In this document: positions 33,162 through 41,711 of the stretch, piece by piece
Layout of the letters: each line of letters starts with the position of its first letter
How positions within the stretch are numbered: position 1 is the stretch's first letter
Source: Ruegeria sp. HKCCD8929
Lineage (GTDB): Bacteria > Pseudomonadota > Alphaproteobacteria > Rhodobacterales > Rhodobacteraceae
NCBI RefSeq assembly: GCF_013031405.1
Contig: NZ_WPZY01000004.1
Coordinates: forward strand, 124,001-188,000
DNA length: 64,000 nt
Direction of reading: 5' to 3'
The notes under the pieces: model-generated
Told to the model about the DNA's origin: nothing
The model's database searches: none
What the model saw: only the letters and a program-made list of their open reading frames with translations
Translations under genes and position numbers: made by a program

Positions 33162-34187
33162 CTAGCGCCGTTTCAGCGTTTCGCCATAGCTGATCTTGGG
33201 GGTGAGGGTGACGCGAGTATCGATCTCGGCCTCGGGGTTTTCAAGCTGCGTCGCGATGATCTCGGCCGCCTTGCGCCCGATTTCCAGACGGCAGGCATCC
33301 ATCGTGGCCAGCTTGCGGGGCAGACCCTGCAACAGTTCGACATTGTTGAACCCAGCCAGCCCGATCTGCCCGGGCACGTCGATCCCCTGATCCAGCAGGT
33401 ACAACAATCCGCCCGCCCCAATCATGTCGTTGGAATAGTAGAGGAAATCCAGCTCGGGCGAGCGCTCCAGCATCTCTTGCGTCATCTCACGACCCTTGGC
33501 CAGCGCCGAGCCGCCGGAATAGAACGCCCGGTCCTCGATCTCGACCCCGTTCTTGCCCAGCACCTCGGTGAACCCCTCGAACCGCTTCCGAGCCCGGTGG
33601 TCCAGCGGCATCTTGGTCCCCATGAAGCCGATATGGCGATAGCCGGCTTTCAGGATCGCCTGCGCCATCTCGCGCCCGGCGCGGCGGTGCGAGATGCCCA
33701 CCATCGCGTCGACCGGCTTGCCGTCGGTATCCATGATCTCGACCACCGGAATGCCGGCCGAATCCAGCATTGCCCGCGCCGCATCCGTATGCTCCAGCCC
33801 CGCGATGATCACGCCCGAAGGCCGCCACGAGAGCATCTCGTACAGCACCTTTTCCTCTTTCTCGGGCAGATAGTCGGTGACGCCGACCACCGGCTGCAAC
33901 TCGGTATCCTCGAGCACCTGATTGACGCCGGTCAGCACCTCGGGAAACACCATGTTCGACAGCGACGGAATGATCACCGCCACCAGGTTGACCCGGTTCG
34001 ACGCCAGCGCGCCGGCGATCTTGTTGGGCACGTATCCCAGCTCTTTCGCTGCCGCCAGAACCCGGGTACGGGTGGCATCCGACACGTCCCCCCGGTTTCT
34101 CAGCACCCGGCTGACGGTCATTTCCGAAACGCCGGACGCTTCCGAGACGTCGCGAAGGGTAAGGGGCCGTTTTGTATCTGTAGTCAC
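33162..34187 (-). CDS. LacI-family repressor (GntR-like)
   Basis: This 341-residue LacI-family regulator has the helix-turn-helix LRDVSEASGVSEMTVSRVLR at about residues 10-29 and the hinge GYVPNKIAGALAS near 52. A periplasmic-binding-like effector domain fills 65-330. Sequence in the effector domain (for example LSWRPSGVIIAGLEHT and TRKRFEGF-like RARKRFEGFTEVL) resembles gluconate-type GntR repressors, but no sugar genes are adjacent, so its ligand is unknown. It shares an operon-like arrangement with the YcaQ-like gene downstream. Confidence 0.88.
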   Translation of the reverse strand: MTTDTKRPLTLRDVSEASGVSEMTVSRVLRNRGDVSDATRTRVLAAAKELGYVPNKIAGALASNRVNLVAVIIPSLSNMVFPEVLTGVNQVLEDTELQPVVGVTDYLPEKEEKVLYEMLSWRPSGVIIAGLEHTDAARAMLDSAGIPVVEIMDTDGKPVDAMVGISHRRAGREMAQAILKAGYRHIGFMGTKMPLDHRARKRFEGFTEVLGKNGVEIEDRAFYSGGSALAKGREMTQEMLERSPELDFLYYSNDMIGAGGLLYLLDQGIDVPGQIGLAGFNNVELLQGLPRKLATMDACRLEIGRKAAEIIATQLENPEAEIDTRVTLTPKISYGETLKRR

Positions 34188-34304
34188 CTGGGTACCTGCG
34201 CCGTTTTTGATTTGCCCGATGCTAGCGCGAACACGGCAATTGGTTCAACTGCCGAGCAAAGCCGATGACAAGCCGGAAAAAGGTGGGTAGAGAGAGTCGC
34301 ACGC

Positions 34305-34381
34305 GGCCCCGTGGCTCAACTGGATAGAGCAGCCCCCTCCTAAGGGGCAGGTTGCAGGTTCGAATCCTGCCGGGGTCGCCA
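34305..34381 (+). tRNA. tRNA-Arg (anticodon CCT)
   Basis: A complete cloverleaf is visible. The acceptor stem GGCCCCG (34305-34311) pairs with CGGGGTC (34371-34377) with one G-T pair. The D stem is GCTC/GAGC, the anticodon stem GCCCC/GGGGC encloses loop CTCCTAA with anticodon CCT at 34339-34341, and the T arm is GCAGG-TTCGAAT-CCTGC. G is the discriminator base and CCA is encoded at 34379-34381. Confidence 0.96.
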
Positions 34382-34570
34382 CTTGGGCCGAGCCATTTTA
34401 TTCTGATCCCGAACAGTGCGGTGGTTTTTGGTGCTTTATCAACGGGATTGAAGGGTCTCCGTTTCATCCTTGTCCTCCGGTGAACGGAAATAGCCAGTAA
34501 CCGGGCAGGACAACCTGGTTGAATGACACTCCGCATTTCTGTTCAGTGTAACCCGGGAGGACACCGCAGA

Positions 34571-35794
34571 ATGACCTGGCCATCCAACACGGGCGTCAGC
34601 GATGCGCAGCGGCAGGACTGGCGCGACCGCTTCGGTGACAGCGATGCCGCGGCGGGGATTGAGGTGACTGAAGAGTTCGAGCCCTTTTCCCAGCGCAACG
34701 ACATGTTCACCCGCGCCTTCTGGGACGAATCTGTACGCAACAAGCAGACGGATGCGTTTTTTGCCAGCTACCGGATGCAGGCCAGATACCGCAAGGGCGA
34801 CGGGTTCAAGCAAAAGGACTTTGCCCTGCGCAACGCCAGTTGGCTGATTTCGGACATCATCACCAATCGCAGCGCTGACGAGGGGCGGCGCGAAGGGTTT
34901 CAGGCACCAATCGCATACGACACCCCTGTGGCCGAGGCACATATCGAGGTGGACGACCCCGCCCGCATGAGCGCCGAGATCAAGCGGCTGGCCAAGTTCT
35001 TCGGCGCCAATCTGGTGGGCATTACCGAGATGGACGAACGCTGGCTCTATTCGGCGCGTGTCGATGTACGCGACTATTCCGAGGCGGAAAACACGCTGCC
35101 CGAGGGTCTGAGCAGCGTCATCGTGCTGGGCCACCAGATGGATCAGGAGCTGGTGGCCACCTACCCCTCGGCTTTGGCCGGGGCGGCGACCGGGCGGGAA
35201 TACTCGCATGAAGCTGCTATCGTCATCCAGCTCGCCGCCTACATCCGCAATCTGGGGTACGAGGCGGTGCCGTCGATGAATGATACCGGTCTGGTCATTC
35301 CCTATGCGGTCAAGGCCGGGCTGGGGGAATATGCCCGCAATCAGATGGTCATCACGCCCGAATACGGCCCGCGCCTGCGGTTTTCCAAGATCTTCACCAA
35401 CCTGCCGCTGGATCACGACGCGCCCCGGCGGCTGGGGATCGAGGAGTTCTGCAACATCTGCACCCAATGCGCCGATGCCTGCCCGGTCAAGGCACTGCCT
35501 TTTGGCCCCAAGGAGGTCAGCGAGCCCACGGATGTCTCGGCGATCAAAGGCGTGCGCAAATGGACCTCGGACGCGCAAGCCTGTTTCGGGTATTGGGCCA
35601 AGCTGCAATCGGATTGCGCGATCTGTATGCGGGTCTGCCCGTTCAACCGCGATTTCTCGAACTGGCGCGACCGATGGTGGCTGAAACTGGCACTTTCGCG
35701 CTTCCGCAAGCTGGCGCTGTGGTTGGATACGCGGGGCAGCCGGGCCCAGCGGTTGAAACCCAAGGACTGGTGGCAAAAGCTGGCCGGTGGGTAG
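34571..35794 (+). CDS. stand-alone reductive-dehalogenase-like corrinoid Fe-S protein
   Basis: This 407-residue protein resembles catabolic reductive dehalogenases and their relative QueG. It has a cobalamin-binding-type core (about 130-285) with KAGLGEYARNQMVITPEYG followed by FTNLPLDHDAP, then two cluster motifs: Cys294, 297, 300 and 304 (CNICTQCADACP) and Cys338, 349, 352 and 356 (CAICMRVCPF). There is no Tat signal, no anchor protein and no fused reductase domain, unlike respiratory or NpRdhA-type enzymes. The ATG at 34571 follows GGGAGG. Electron donor and substrate are unknown; a QueG-like role is less likely because the C-terminal cluster layout is of the RdhA kind. Confidence 0.82.
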   Translation: MTWPSNTGVSDAQRQDWRDRFGDSDAAAGIEVTEEFEPFSQRNDMFTRAFWDESVRNKQTDAFFASYRMQARYRKGDGFKQKDFALRNASWLISDIITNRSADEGRREGFQAPIAYDTPVAEAHIEVDDPARMSAEIKRLAKFFGANLVGITEMDERWLYSARVDVRDYSEAENTLPEGLSSVIVLGHQMDQELVATYPSALAGAATGREYSHEAAIVIQLAAYIRNLGYEAVPSMNDTGLVIPYAVKAGLGEYARNQMVITPEYGPRLRFSKIFTNLPLDHDAPRRLGIEEFCNICTQCADACPVKALPFGPKEVSEPTDVSAIKGVRKWTSDAQACFGYWAKLQSDCAICMRVCPFNRDFSNWRDRWWLKLALSRFRKLALWLDTRGSRAQRLKPKDWWQKLAGG

Positions 35795-35926
35795 GCCTTT
35801 GTCATTGACGCCACTGTGTCTTTTGGTGTCGCAAACGATCTTGCCATGTGCCGCCGTGCTGGCCAATGCTGCCAACCGATGGCCATGGCCACCCAAGCCC
35901 GGACGCTCTGACAGGACCATAAGAAT

Positions 35927-37180
35927 ATGCTGCACGAAACTCCCGGCCTGATCGAGGCCATCCGCGACCGCTTTGCCCATGTGGATGCCTGCCCGTTCCA
36001 TGGCCCGCGTATCTTTTTCGAGAACGCAGGCGGCGCGCTGACATTGAAATCGGTGGCCGAGACTTCGGCCAAGTTCGCCGCTATCCCCGACAATCAGGGG
36101 CGCGACAACACCGCCAGCCACGCTCTGGTCGATATCATCAACACCGCCAAGTCCGATCTGGCCACCTTCATGAACGCCTCATCCGGGCAGTTCTTTGTCG
36201 GCGAAAGCGGTACCGAGCTGCTGTTCCGCATGATCCGCACCGCCTGCGTGAACGCGCCCAAGGGGACCAAAGTGGTGGGCAGTTCGATCGAACACCCCGC
36301 CAGCCGCAGCGCCGCGCGGCGTTGGGCCGGGATTGCCGGGCTTGATTACGTGAACGTGCCGCACAGCAACGAGACCGGCACCGTCAGCGCCGAGGACTAC
36401 CGCGCTTATGTGACGCCGGACACCACGGTCGCCACCATCCTGCACGCCTCGCCCGTGACCGGCATGGGCATGGACGTGGCCGCCATCGCGCAGACGATCC
36501 GCGAGGTCGCGCCCAATTGTTTCATCATCGTCGACGGCATCCAACATGCCGCCCACGGCCAGCTCGATCTCGACAGCTACGGCGCCGACGGCTATGCGAT
36601 CTCGCCCTACAAGGTGTTCTCGCGTCACGGATACGGGGTGGCCTGGATCTCGGACCGGCTGACAGCGCTGCCGCATGACATGCTGATCGACGCACCCGCG
36701 ACTGGCTGGGAATTCGGCACCCGCGACACCGGTTCCTATGCCACCATGTCCGACGTGATCGCCTATTTCGACTGGCTGGGGGGCGAGGTGTCCGAAGCCA
36801 CCGACCGTCGCGCCCGGATCGAGGCCGCAGGCCGCGCCATCCACGCCTATGAGACACATCTGACCGATGCCATGATCAACGGCACCGGCAACCTGCCCGG
36901 GCTGCGGGATATGGAGCATGTGACGATCCTGTCCGGCGCCGACAATCCAGCGCGCGAGGGGCTGGTCTCGATCACGGTCGACGGCATGGCCTCGGCCGAC
37001 GTGGTGACCCGGCTGAACGAACAGGGCATCCGCACCCATACCCGCAAGGCGGATCACTACAGCGGCAACGTGCTGGACCCTTTGGGCCTGAGTGACTGCA
37101 TCCGAATCTCACTGTGTCATTACAACACTGAGCATGAGGTGGCGCAGCTGCTGGCGGTGCTCAAAAACATCAGGGGTTAG
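35927..37180 (+). CDS. class V aminotransferase / cysteine-desulfurase-like PLP enzyme
   Basis: This 417-residue fold-type I PLP enzyme has the class V features: substrate-phosphate segment ESGTELLFRMI near residues 93-103, Asp203 in IVDGIQHAAHGQ, and the Schiff-base Lys229 in ISPYKVFSRHGYG. It resembles selenocysteine lyase, cysteine desulfurase and isopenicillin N epimerase relatives. No mobile Cys loop typical of true desulfurases could be identified, so an aminotransferase, lyase or epimerase role is equally possible. It stands alone between the dehalogenase-like gene and tRNA-Val. Confidence 0.82.
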   Translation: MLHETPGLIEAIRDRFAHVDACPFHGPRIFFENAGGALTLKSVAETSAKFAAIPDNQGRDNTASHALVDIINTAKSDLATFMNASSGQFFVGESGTELLFRMIRTACVNAPKGTKVVGSSIEHPASRSAARRWAGIAGLDYVNVPHSNETGTVSAEDYRAYVTPDTTVATILHASPVTGMGMDVAAIAQTIREVAPNCFIIVDGIQHAAHGQLDLDSYGADGYAISPYKVFSRHGYGVAWISDRLTALPHDMLIDAPATGWEFGTRDTGSYATMSDVIAYFDWLGGEVSEATDRRARIEAAGRAIHAYETHLTDAMINGTGNLPGLRDMEHVTILSGADNPAREGLVSITVDGMASADVVTRLNEQGIRTHTRKADHYSGNVLDPLGLSDCIRISLCHYNTEHEVAQLLAVLKNIRG

Positions 37181-37257
37181 ATCCGGCGCATTTTCGCACT
37201 CGGAATTCGCCTACCCCCCTTGCAAGGCAGCGCAGGCTTGGCTAAATCCCGCAACAG

Positions 37258-37333
<76 letters not shown>

Positions 37334-37559
37334 TTCACGCAGCAAACCCTGTTGCTCGATCAGACCGGACCGGTTGGGTGGGGCTACCGCAGCTACGTGA
37401 TGATCACACGCTTCGCTGACTGACCAGCAGTCTTTGCAGTACCTTTGCAAATGCCCGTGCCATAGTCTGTGTCTATCCAAAAGATTGATATTTTCCCAGG
37501 TCAAAAGCCCGCTTCGCGGCGCTATTTTCAGGTATCCGTTTCAAGGGGAGGCATGAGAC

Positions 37560-39089
37560 ATGGCCCGACGCGCCCGAGCATCCCGCGCTCGTCAAACCGC
37601 CTCTGCGGCTGTGCCCGCGTCGCCCTATATCCGGCGCACGCTGCCATTTTTTGACCCGCTAAACGAAGAACAACTGCAAAAGATCGAAGCGCAGGTAGAC
37701 TGGTTTCTTGAGGATGTCGGCATTGCGTTCCGCGATGACCCGGTGGCGCTGGGCATCTGGCGCCAGGCGGGGGTCACTCCGGGGGGCGAGAATGGCGATC
37801 TGATCCGGGCCGATGCGCAGTGGATCCGCGACCTCTGCGCCAAGGCGCCCACGCAATTCACCCAGCTTGCCCGCAACCCAGATCGGTCCGTCGTGATCGG
37901 CGGCACCAATCAGGTCTTTGCGCCGGTCTATGGCGCTCCGTTCGTTCGCGATCTCGTGGGCGGGCGCCGCTATGCGCTCTTTGACGACTTCGAAAAGCTG
38001 GTCAAGCTGGCCTACATGCATCCCAACCTGCATCACACCGGGTTGGTGATTGCGGAGCCCACCGACATTCCGGTCTCCAAGCGTCATCTGGACATGGTGT
38101 TTGCCCATATGACGCTCAACGACAAACCCCATCTGGGCGCCATCACCGAGATGAGCCGAGCGCAGGACAGCGTCGATATGGCCGAGATCCTGCACGGGCG
38201 CGAGGTGATGGAGCAAAACTGCGTCATCATGGGCAACGTCAACACCAACTCTCCGCTGCTGGTAGACAAGGTGGTGACCGAGGCGATCCGGGTCTATTGC
38301 GGGCGTGGGCAGGGAATCATCGTGTCGCCCTTCATCCTGAGCGGCGCCATGGGGCCGGTTTCGACCGCGGCCTCGGTCGCGCAGGCGATGGCCGAGGCGA
38401 TGATGTGCTGTGCCTTTGCCCAGATCGTGCGCCCCGGCGCGCCTTTTGTGCTGGGTAACTTCCTGTCCTCGATGTCGCTGAAATCCGGCGCCCCGACCTT
38501 CGGGATGCCGGAACCGGTGATGTCGAACTATGTCGTCGGGCAACTGGCCCGCCGCGTGGGCCTGCCGCTGCGCTGCGGCGGGTCGCTGACGGCCTCGAAA
38601 ATCGAGGACGCGCAGGCCGCGTATGAAAGCGCCGACTCCATGCACTCGACCATGCTGGCCGGGGCCAATTTCGTGCTGCAATCGGCAGGCTGGCTTGAGG
38701 GAGGGCTGTGCGCCGGATTCGAGAAGCTGATCATGGATGCGGACCGGCTGGGCGCCTACCAGAAGGTTCTGGATCAGGGGTTGGATACCAGCGACGAGGC
38801 TTTCGCCAGCGATGCCTATGCCGAGGTTGCGCCCGGCGGGCATTTCCTGGGCAGCGCGCACACGATGCGTAACTACCAGACCGCATTTTACGAGCCGGAA
38901 CTCAGCGACAGCGAGAATGTCGAAAGCTGGGAGGAGGGTGGCTCCAAAGACATGCGCCGCCGCGCGTATGAGCGCTGGAACGGGATGCTGGAACGCTATG
39001 AGGCGCCGCCTATCGACCCAGCCAAAAAGGAAGAGTTGGCGGCCTATGTGGCCCGCCGCAAAGAGGAAATTCCGGACGCCTGGTACTGA
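37560..39089 (+). CDS. MttB-superfamily methyltransferase (no pyrrolysine)
   Basis: This 509-residue protein belongs to the trimethylamine methyltransferase (MttB) superfamily; these TIM-barrel enzymes transfer methyl groups from quaternary or tertiary amines to a corrinoid protein. Segments such as GIAFRDDPVALGIWRQAG, IAEPTDIPVSKRHLDMVFAHM and LPLRCGGSLTASKIEDAQAAY are typical. No in-frame amber codon is present, so it is a non-pyrrolysine member of the kind that demethylates glycine betaine or related compounds. No corrinoid protein gene is adjacent. The next gene encodes a dimethylglycine-dehydrogenase-like enzyme, consistent with methylated-amine use. Confidence 0.9.
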   Translation: MARRARASRARQTASAAVPASPYIRRTLPFFDPLNEEQLQKIEAQVDWFLEDVGIAFRDDPVALGIWRQAGVTPGGENGDLIRADAQWIRDLCAKAPTQFTQLARNPDRSVVIGGTNQVFAPVYGAPFVRDLVGGRRYALFDDFEKLVKLAYMHPNLHHTGLVIAEPTDIPVSKRHLDMVFAHMTLNDKPHLGAITEMSRAQDSVDMAEILHGREVMEQNCVIMGNVNTNSPLLVDKVVTEAIRVYCGRGQGIIVSPFILSGAMGPVSTAASVAQAMAEAMMCCAFAQIVRPGAPFVLGNFLSSMSLKSGAPTFGMPEPVMSNYVVGQLARRVGLPLRCGGSLTASKIEDAQAAYESADSMHSTMLAGANFVLQSAGWLEGGLCAGFEKLIMDADRLGAYQKVLDQGLDTSDEAFASDAYAEVAPGGHFLGSAHTMRNYQTAFYEPELSDSENVESWEEGGSKDMRRRAYERWNGMLERYEAPPIDPAKKEELAAYVARRKEEIPDAWY

Positions 39090-39119
39090 ACGTCCAAACA
39101 AGATCAAGAGGAAGGCCGC

Positions 39120-41591
39120 ATGTCCGACAATCTCGCGCAATCGACGCTCAACATTCAGAAAGACGACAGCAGCCGCAACAAAGCGCTGCCTTCCCATGCG
39201 AAGGTCGTGGTTATCGGCGGCGGCGTTGTCGGGTGTTCGATCCTGTTTCATCTGGCCAAATTCGGATGGAAGGATGTGCTGCTGCTCGAGCGTGATGAGC
39301 TGACATCCGGTAGCTCGTGGCACGCGGCGGGGCAGATCCACACTATCAGCTCGGACCCGAATATCAGCCGCCTGCAGAGCTATACCATCTCTCTCTACAA
39401 GGAGATCGAGGAGCTTTCCGGCCAATCCGTGGGCCTGCACATGACTGGCGGCTTCTATCTGGCGTCAAACAAAACATGGTACGATTATCTAAAACGCGAA
39501 CGCTCCAAGGCGCGCTACATGGGCCTGCATCAGGAATGGATCAGCCCCAAGGAGGTGGCCGAGCGGCACCCGCTGATCGATCCGAAACACTACTATGCCG
39601 CGCTGTGGGACGATCAGGATGGCGACCTGGACCCGTCGGGCACCACCTACGCCTTTGCCAAGGCCGCACGCCATTACGGGGCTCAGTATTTCACCCATAC
39701 GCCGGCCACCGCGACCACCCAGCGTCCGGACGGTAGCTGGGATGTCACTACCCCGCGCGGAACGATCAATGCCGAGATCGTCGTGAACTGCGGCGGCCTG
39801 TGGGCGCGGGAAGTCGGTCACATGGGCGGGCTGAACATCCCCGTGCAGCCGATGGAGCATCACTATCTGATCACCGAGCGCATTGACGAGATCGCCAATG
39901 CGGGCCGCCGCCTGCCCTGCGGCATCGATTATGAGGCCAATATCTATTTCCGGCAGGAACGCGACGGGATGCTGCTGGGCACCTATGAACCGATCGGCAC
40001 ACCGTGGAAAGTGGACGGCACGCCGATGGATTTCGGCCATGAATTGCTGCAACCCAATCTGGACAACATCGCGGACCGGCTCGAGATGGCTTTTGAACGT
40101 GTGCCCGCGCTGGCCAATGCGGGCATCAAGGATGCGATCAACGGGCCCTTCACCTTTGGTCCCGACGGCAACCCGATGATCGGTCCGGTTCCCGGGATGA
40201 CGAATTACTGGTGTGCCGTGGGCGTCATGGCCGGCTTCTGCCAGGGCGGCGGCGTGGGTCTGACCATGGCCGAGTGGATGATCGACGGTGAGCCCTCGAT
40301 CGACGTCTGGGCCATGGATGTAGCCCGGTTCGGCAACTGGGCCTCACCCGACTGGGGCACAGTGAAATCGACCGAGAATTACGAGCGCCGCTTCGTGATG
40401 ACCTTCCCGAACGAGACCCTGCCCAAAGGCCGCAAGCAGCAGACCACCGCGCTCTATGACCGGCTGACCGCCAAGGGCGCGCGGATGGGGCAATCTTTCG
40501 GCCTGGAACATGTATTGTGGTTCGCTGATGAACCCTCGGATGCGTGGGAGGACTCGACATTCGAGCGCAACCGTTCGTTTGGCTACGTGGCGCGTGAATG
40601 CAAAGCGGTGCGCGAGGCGGTGGGCGGGATCGAACTCGCCAACTTTGCCAAGCATGAGATCAAGGGCCCCGACGCGCGCGCGTGGTTGGACCGGACCATG
40701 GCCGGCTACATCCCGAAACCGGGCCGCATCACTCTGACGCCGATGCTGACGGAGAAAGGCCGCCTTTATGGCGATCTGACCGTAGCCTGCCTGGGGGAGA
40801 AACATTTCATGCTGTTCGGCTCGGGCGCGATGCAGGATGCGCACAGCCGCTTCTTTGCCCGCACCCTGCCCCAGGGTGTCAGCCACCAGAATCAGACCGG
40901 CGATTGGCATGGCATCGGCATCGCGGGCCCGAACTCCCGCGGGCTGTTGCAGCGCATCACCCGCGACGATGTCAGCGCAGAGGCGTTCAAGTTCCGCGAC
41001 ACCCGCCAGACCTATGTGGGTGGCGTGCCGGTGATCCTGAACCGGATCAGCTTTTCGGGCGAACTGGGCTATGAAATCTACTGTCGCCCGCAATACCTGA
41101 TCCGCCTTTCCGAAGCGATCGAAGAGGCCGGGGCCGATCTGGGATACCGCTGGTACGGCAACCGCGCGCTGATGTCGCTGCGGCTGGAAAAGGCCTGGGG
41201 TGCGTGGGGTCTCGAGTTCCGCCCGGACTTCAACGCGGTGGAATCCGGCATGGACGCCTTCATCAACTGGAACAAGGAATTCACCGGCAAGGCTGCCACG
41301 CAACGGGCCAAGGACGAGGGCCCAGCCCGCAAGCTGATCACGCTAGTCATCGATACCGAGATCGACGTGACGCTGGACGAGGCAGTGATGAAGGACGGCG
41401 CGGCCATCGGATATATCACCTCGGGCGGCTACGCGCATCACGTGGGCAAGTCCATGGCGATGGCCTATGTTGCAGCCGAACACGCCACGGCAGGTGCGCA
41501 GGTACAGGTCGAGATTTTGGGTGAACTGTGCAACGCCGAAGTACAAGGCGCACCGGTCTACGACGCCGAAGGCATGCGTATGCGGGCCTGA
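39120..41591 (+). CDS. FAD oxidoreductase fused to GcvT-like domain (DMGDH/sarcosine dehydrogenase family)
   Basis: This 823-residue enzyme has an N-terminal DAO-type FAD domain (about residues 20-400) with VVVIGGGVVGCSILFHLAKFG and the SGSSWHAAGQI segment whose His covalently binds FAD in dimethylglycine dehydrogenase. An FAO-type middle domain and a C-terminal aminomethyltransferase (GcvT) fold (about 440-820) follow. It should oxidise an N-methyl group and pass the formaldehyde to tetrahydrofolate. It starts 30 bases after the MttB-like gene and is probably its operon partner. The exact substrate (dimethylglycine, sarcosine or another methylamine) cannot be read from sequence. Confidence 0.9.
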   Translation: MSDNLAQSTLNIQKDDSSRNKALPSHAKVVVIGGGVVGCSILFHLAKFGWKDVLLLERDELTSGSSWHAAGQIHTISSDPNISRLQSYTISLYKEIEELSGQSVGLHMTGGFYLASNKTWYDYLKRERSKARYMGLHQEWISPKEVAERHPLIDPKHYYAALWDDQDGDLDPSGTTYAFAKAARHYGAQYFTHTPATATTQRPDGSWDVTTPRGTINAEIVVNCGGLWAREVGHMGGLNIPVQPMEHHYLITERIDEIANAGRRLPCGIDYEANIYFRQERDGMLLGTYEPIGTPWKVDGTPMDFGHELLQPNLDNIADRLEMAFERVPALANAGIKDAINGPFTFGPDGNPMIGPVPGMTNYWCAVGVMAGFCQGGGVGLTMAEWMIDGEPSIDVWAMDVARFGNWASPDWGTVKSTENYERRFVMTFPNETLPKGRKQQTTALYDRLTAKGARMGQSFGLEHVLWFADEPSDAWEDSTFERNRSFGYVARECKAVREAVGGIELANFAKHEIKGPDARAWLDRTMAGYIPKPGRITLTPMLTEKGRLYGDLTVACLGEKHFMLFGSGAMQDAHSRFFARTLPQGVSHQNQTGDWHGIGIAGPNSRGLLQRITRDDVSAEAFKFRDTRQTYVGGVPVILNRISFSGELGYEIYCRPQYLIRLSEAIEEAGADLGYRWYGNRALMSLRLEKAWGAWGLEFRPDFNAVESGMDAFINWNKEFTGKAATQRAKDEGPARKLITLVIDTEIDVTLDEAVMKDGAAIGYITSGGYAHHVGKSMAMAYVAAEHATAGAQVQVEILGELCNAEVQGAPVYDAEGMRMRA

Positions 41592-41619
41592 CCCCGGCGT
41601 CCGGCATTTGAAGGTGAAA

Positions 41620-41640
41620 CGGGGGTATGGAAGACCCCCG
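41620..41640 (+). terminator. terminator-like hairpin after the FAD/GcvT gene
   Basis: CGGGGGT (41620-41626) pairs with ACCCCCG (41634-41640) across a 7-base loop, 28 bases past the stop codon. A T-rich run begins 16 bases later (41656-41664), so termination may be imperfect. It separates the methylamine genes from the ThDP/dioxygenase operon. Confidence 0.65.
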
Positions 41641-41711
41641 GTTCCCTGAAACACCTTTTTTTGTTATTCTCCTCCAATTAAAGCTCAGTTTATTTTTTTG
41701 GAGTGCATTGA

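Noticed and set aside
34305..34381. Alternative acceptor-stem registers for tRNA-Arg starting at 34303 or 34304
   Set aside because: Only the register starting at 34305 gives T at position 8, a GCTC/GAGC D stem and an encoded CCA.
34439..36121. 560-codon open frame on the minus strand opposite the dehalogenase-like gene
   Set aside because: It crosses the functional plus-strand gene, lacks domain motifs and a ribosome site, and is the kind of antisense frame that GC-rich codon use creates. The same applies to long antisense frames at 37659-39440, 19716-21464 and 41685-43268.
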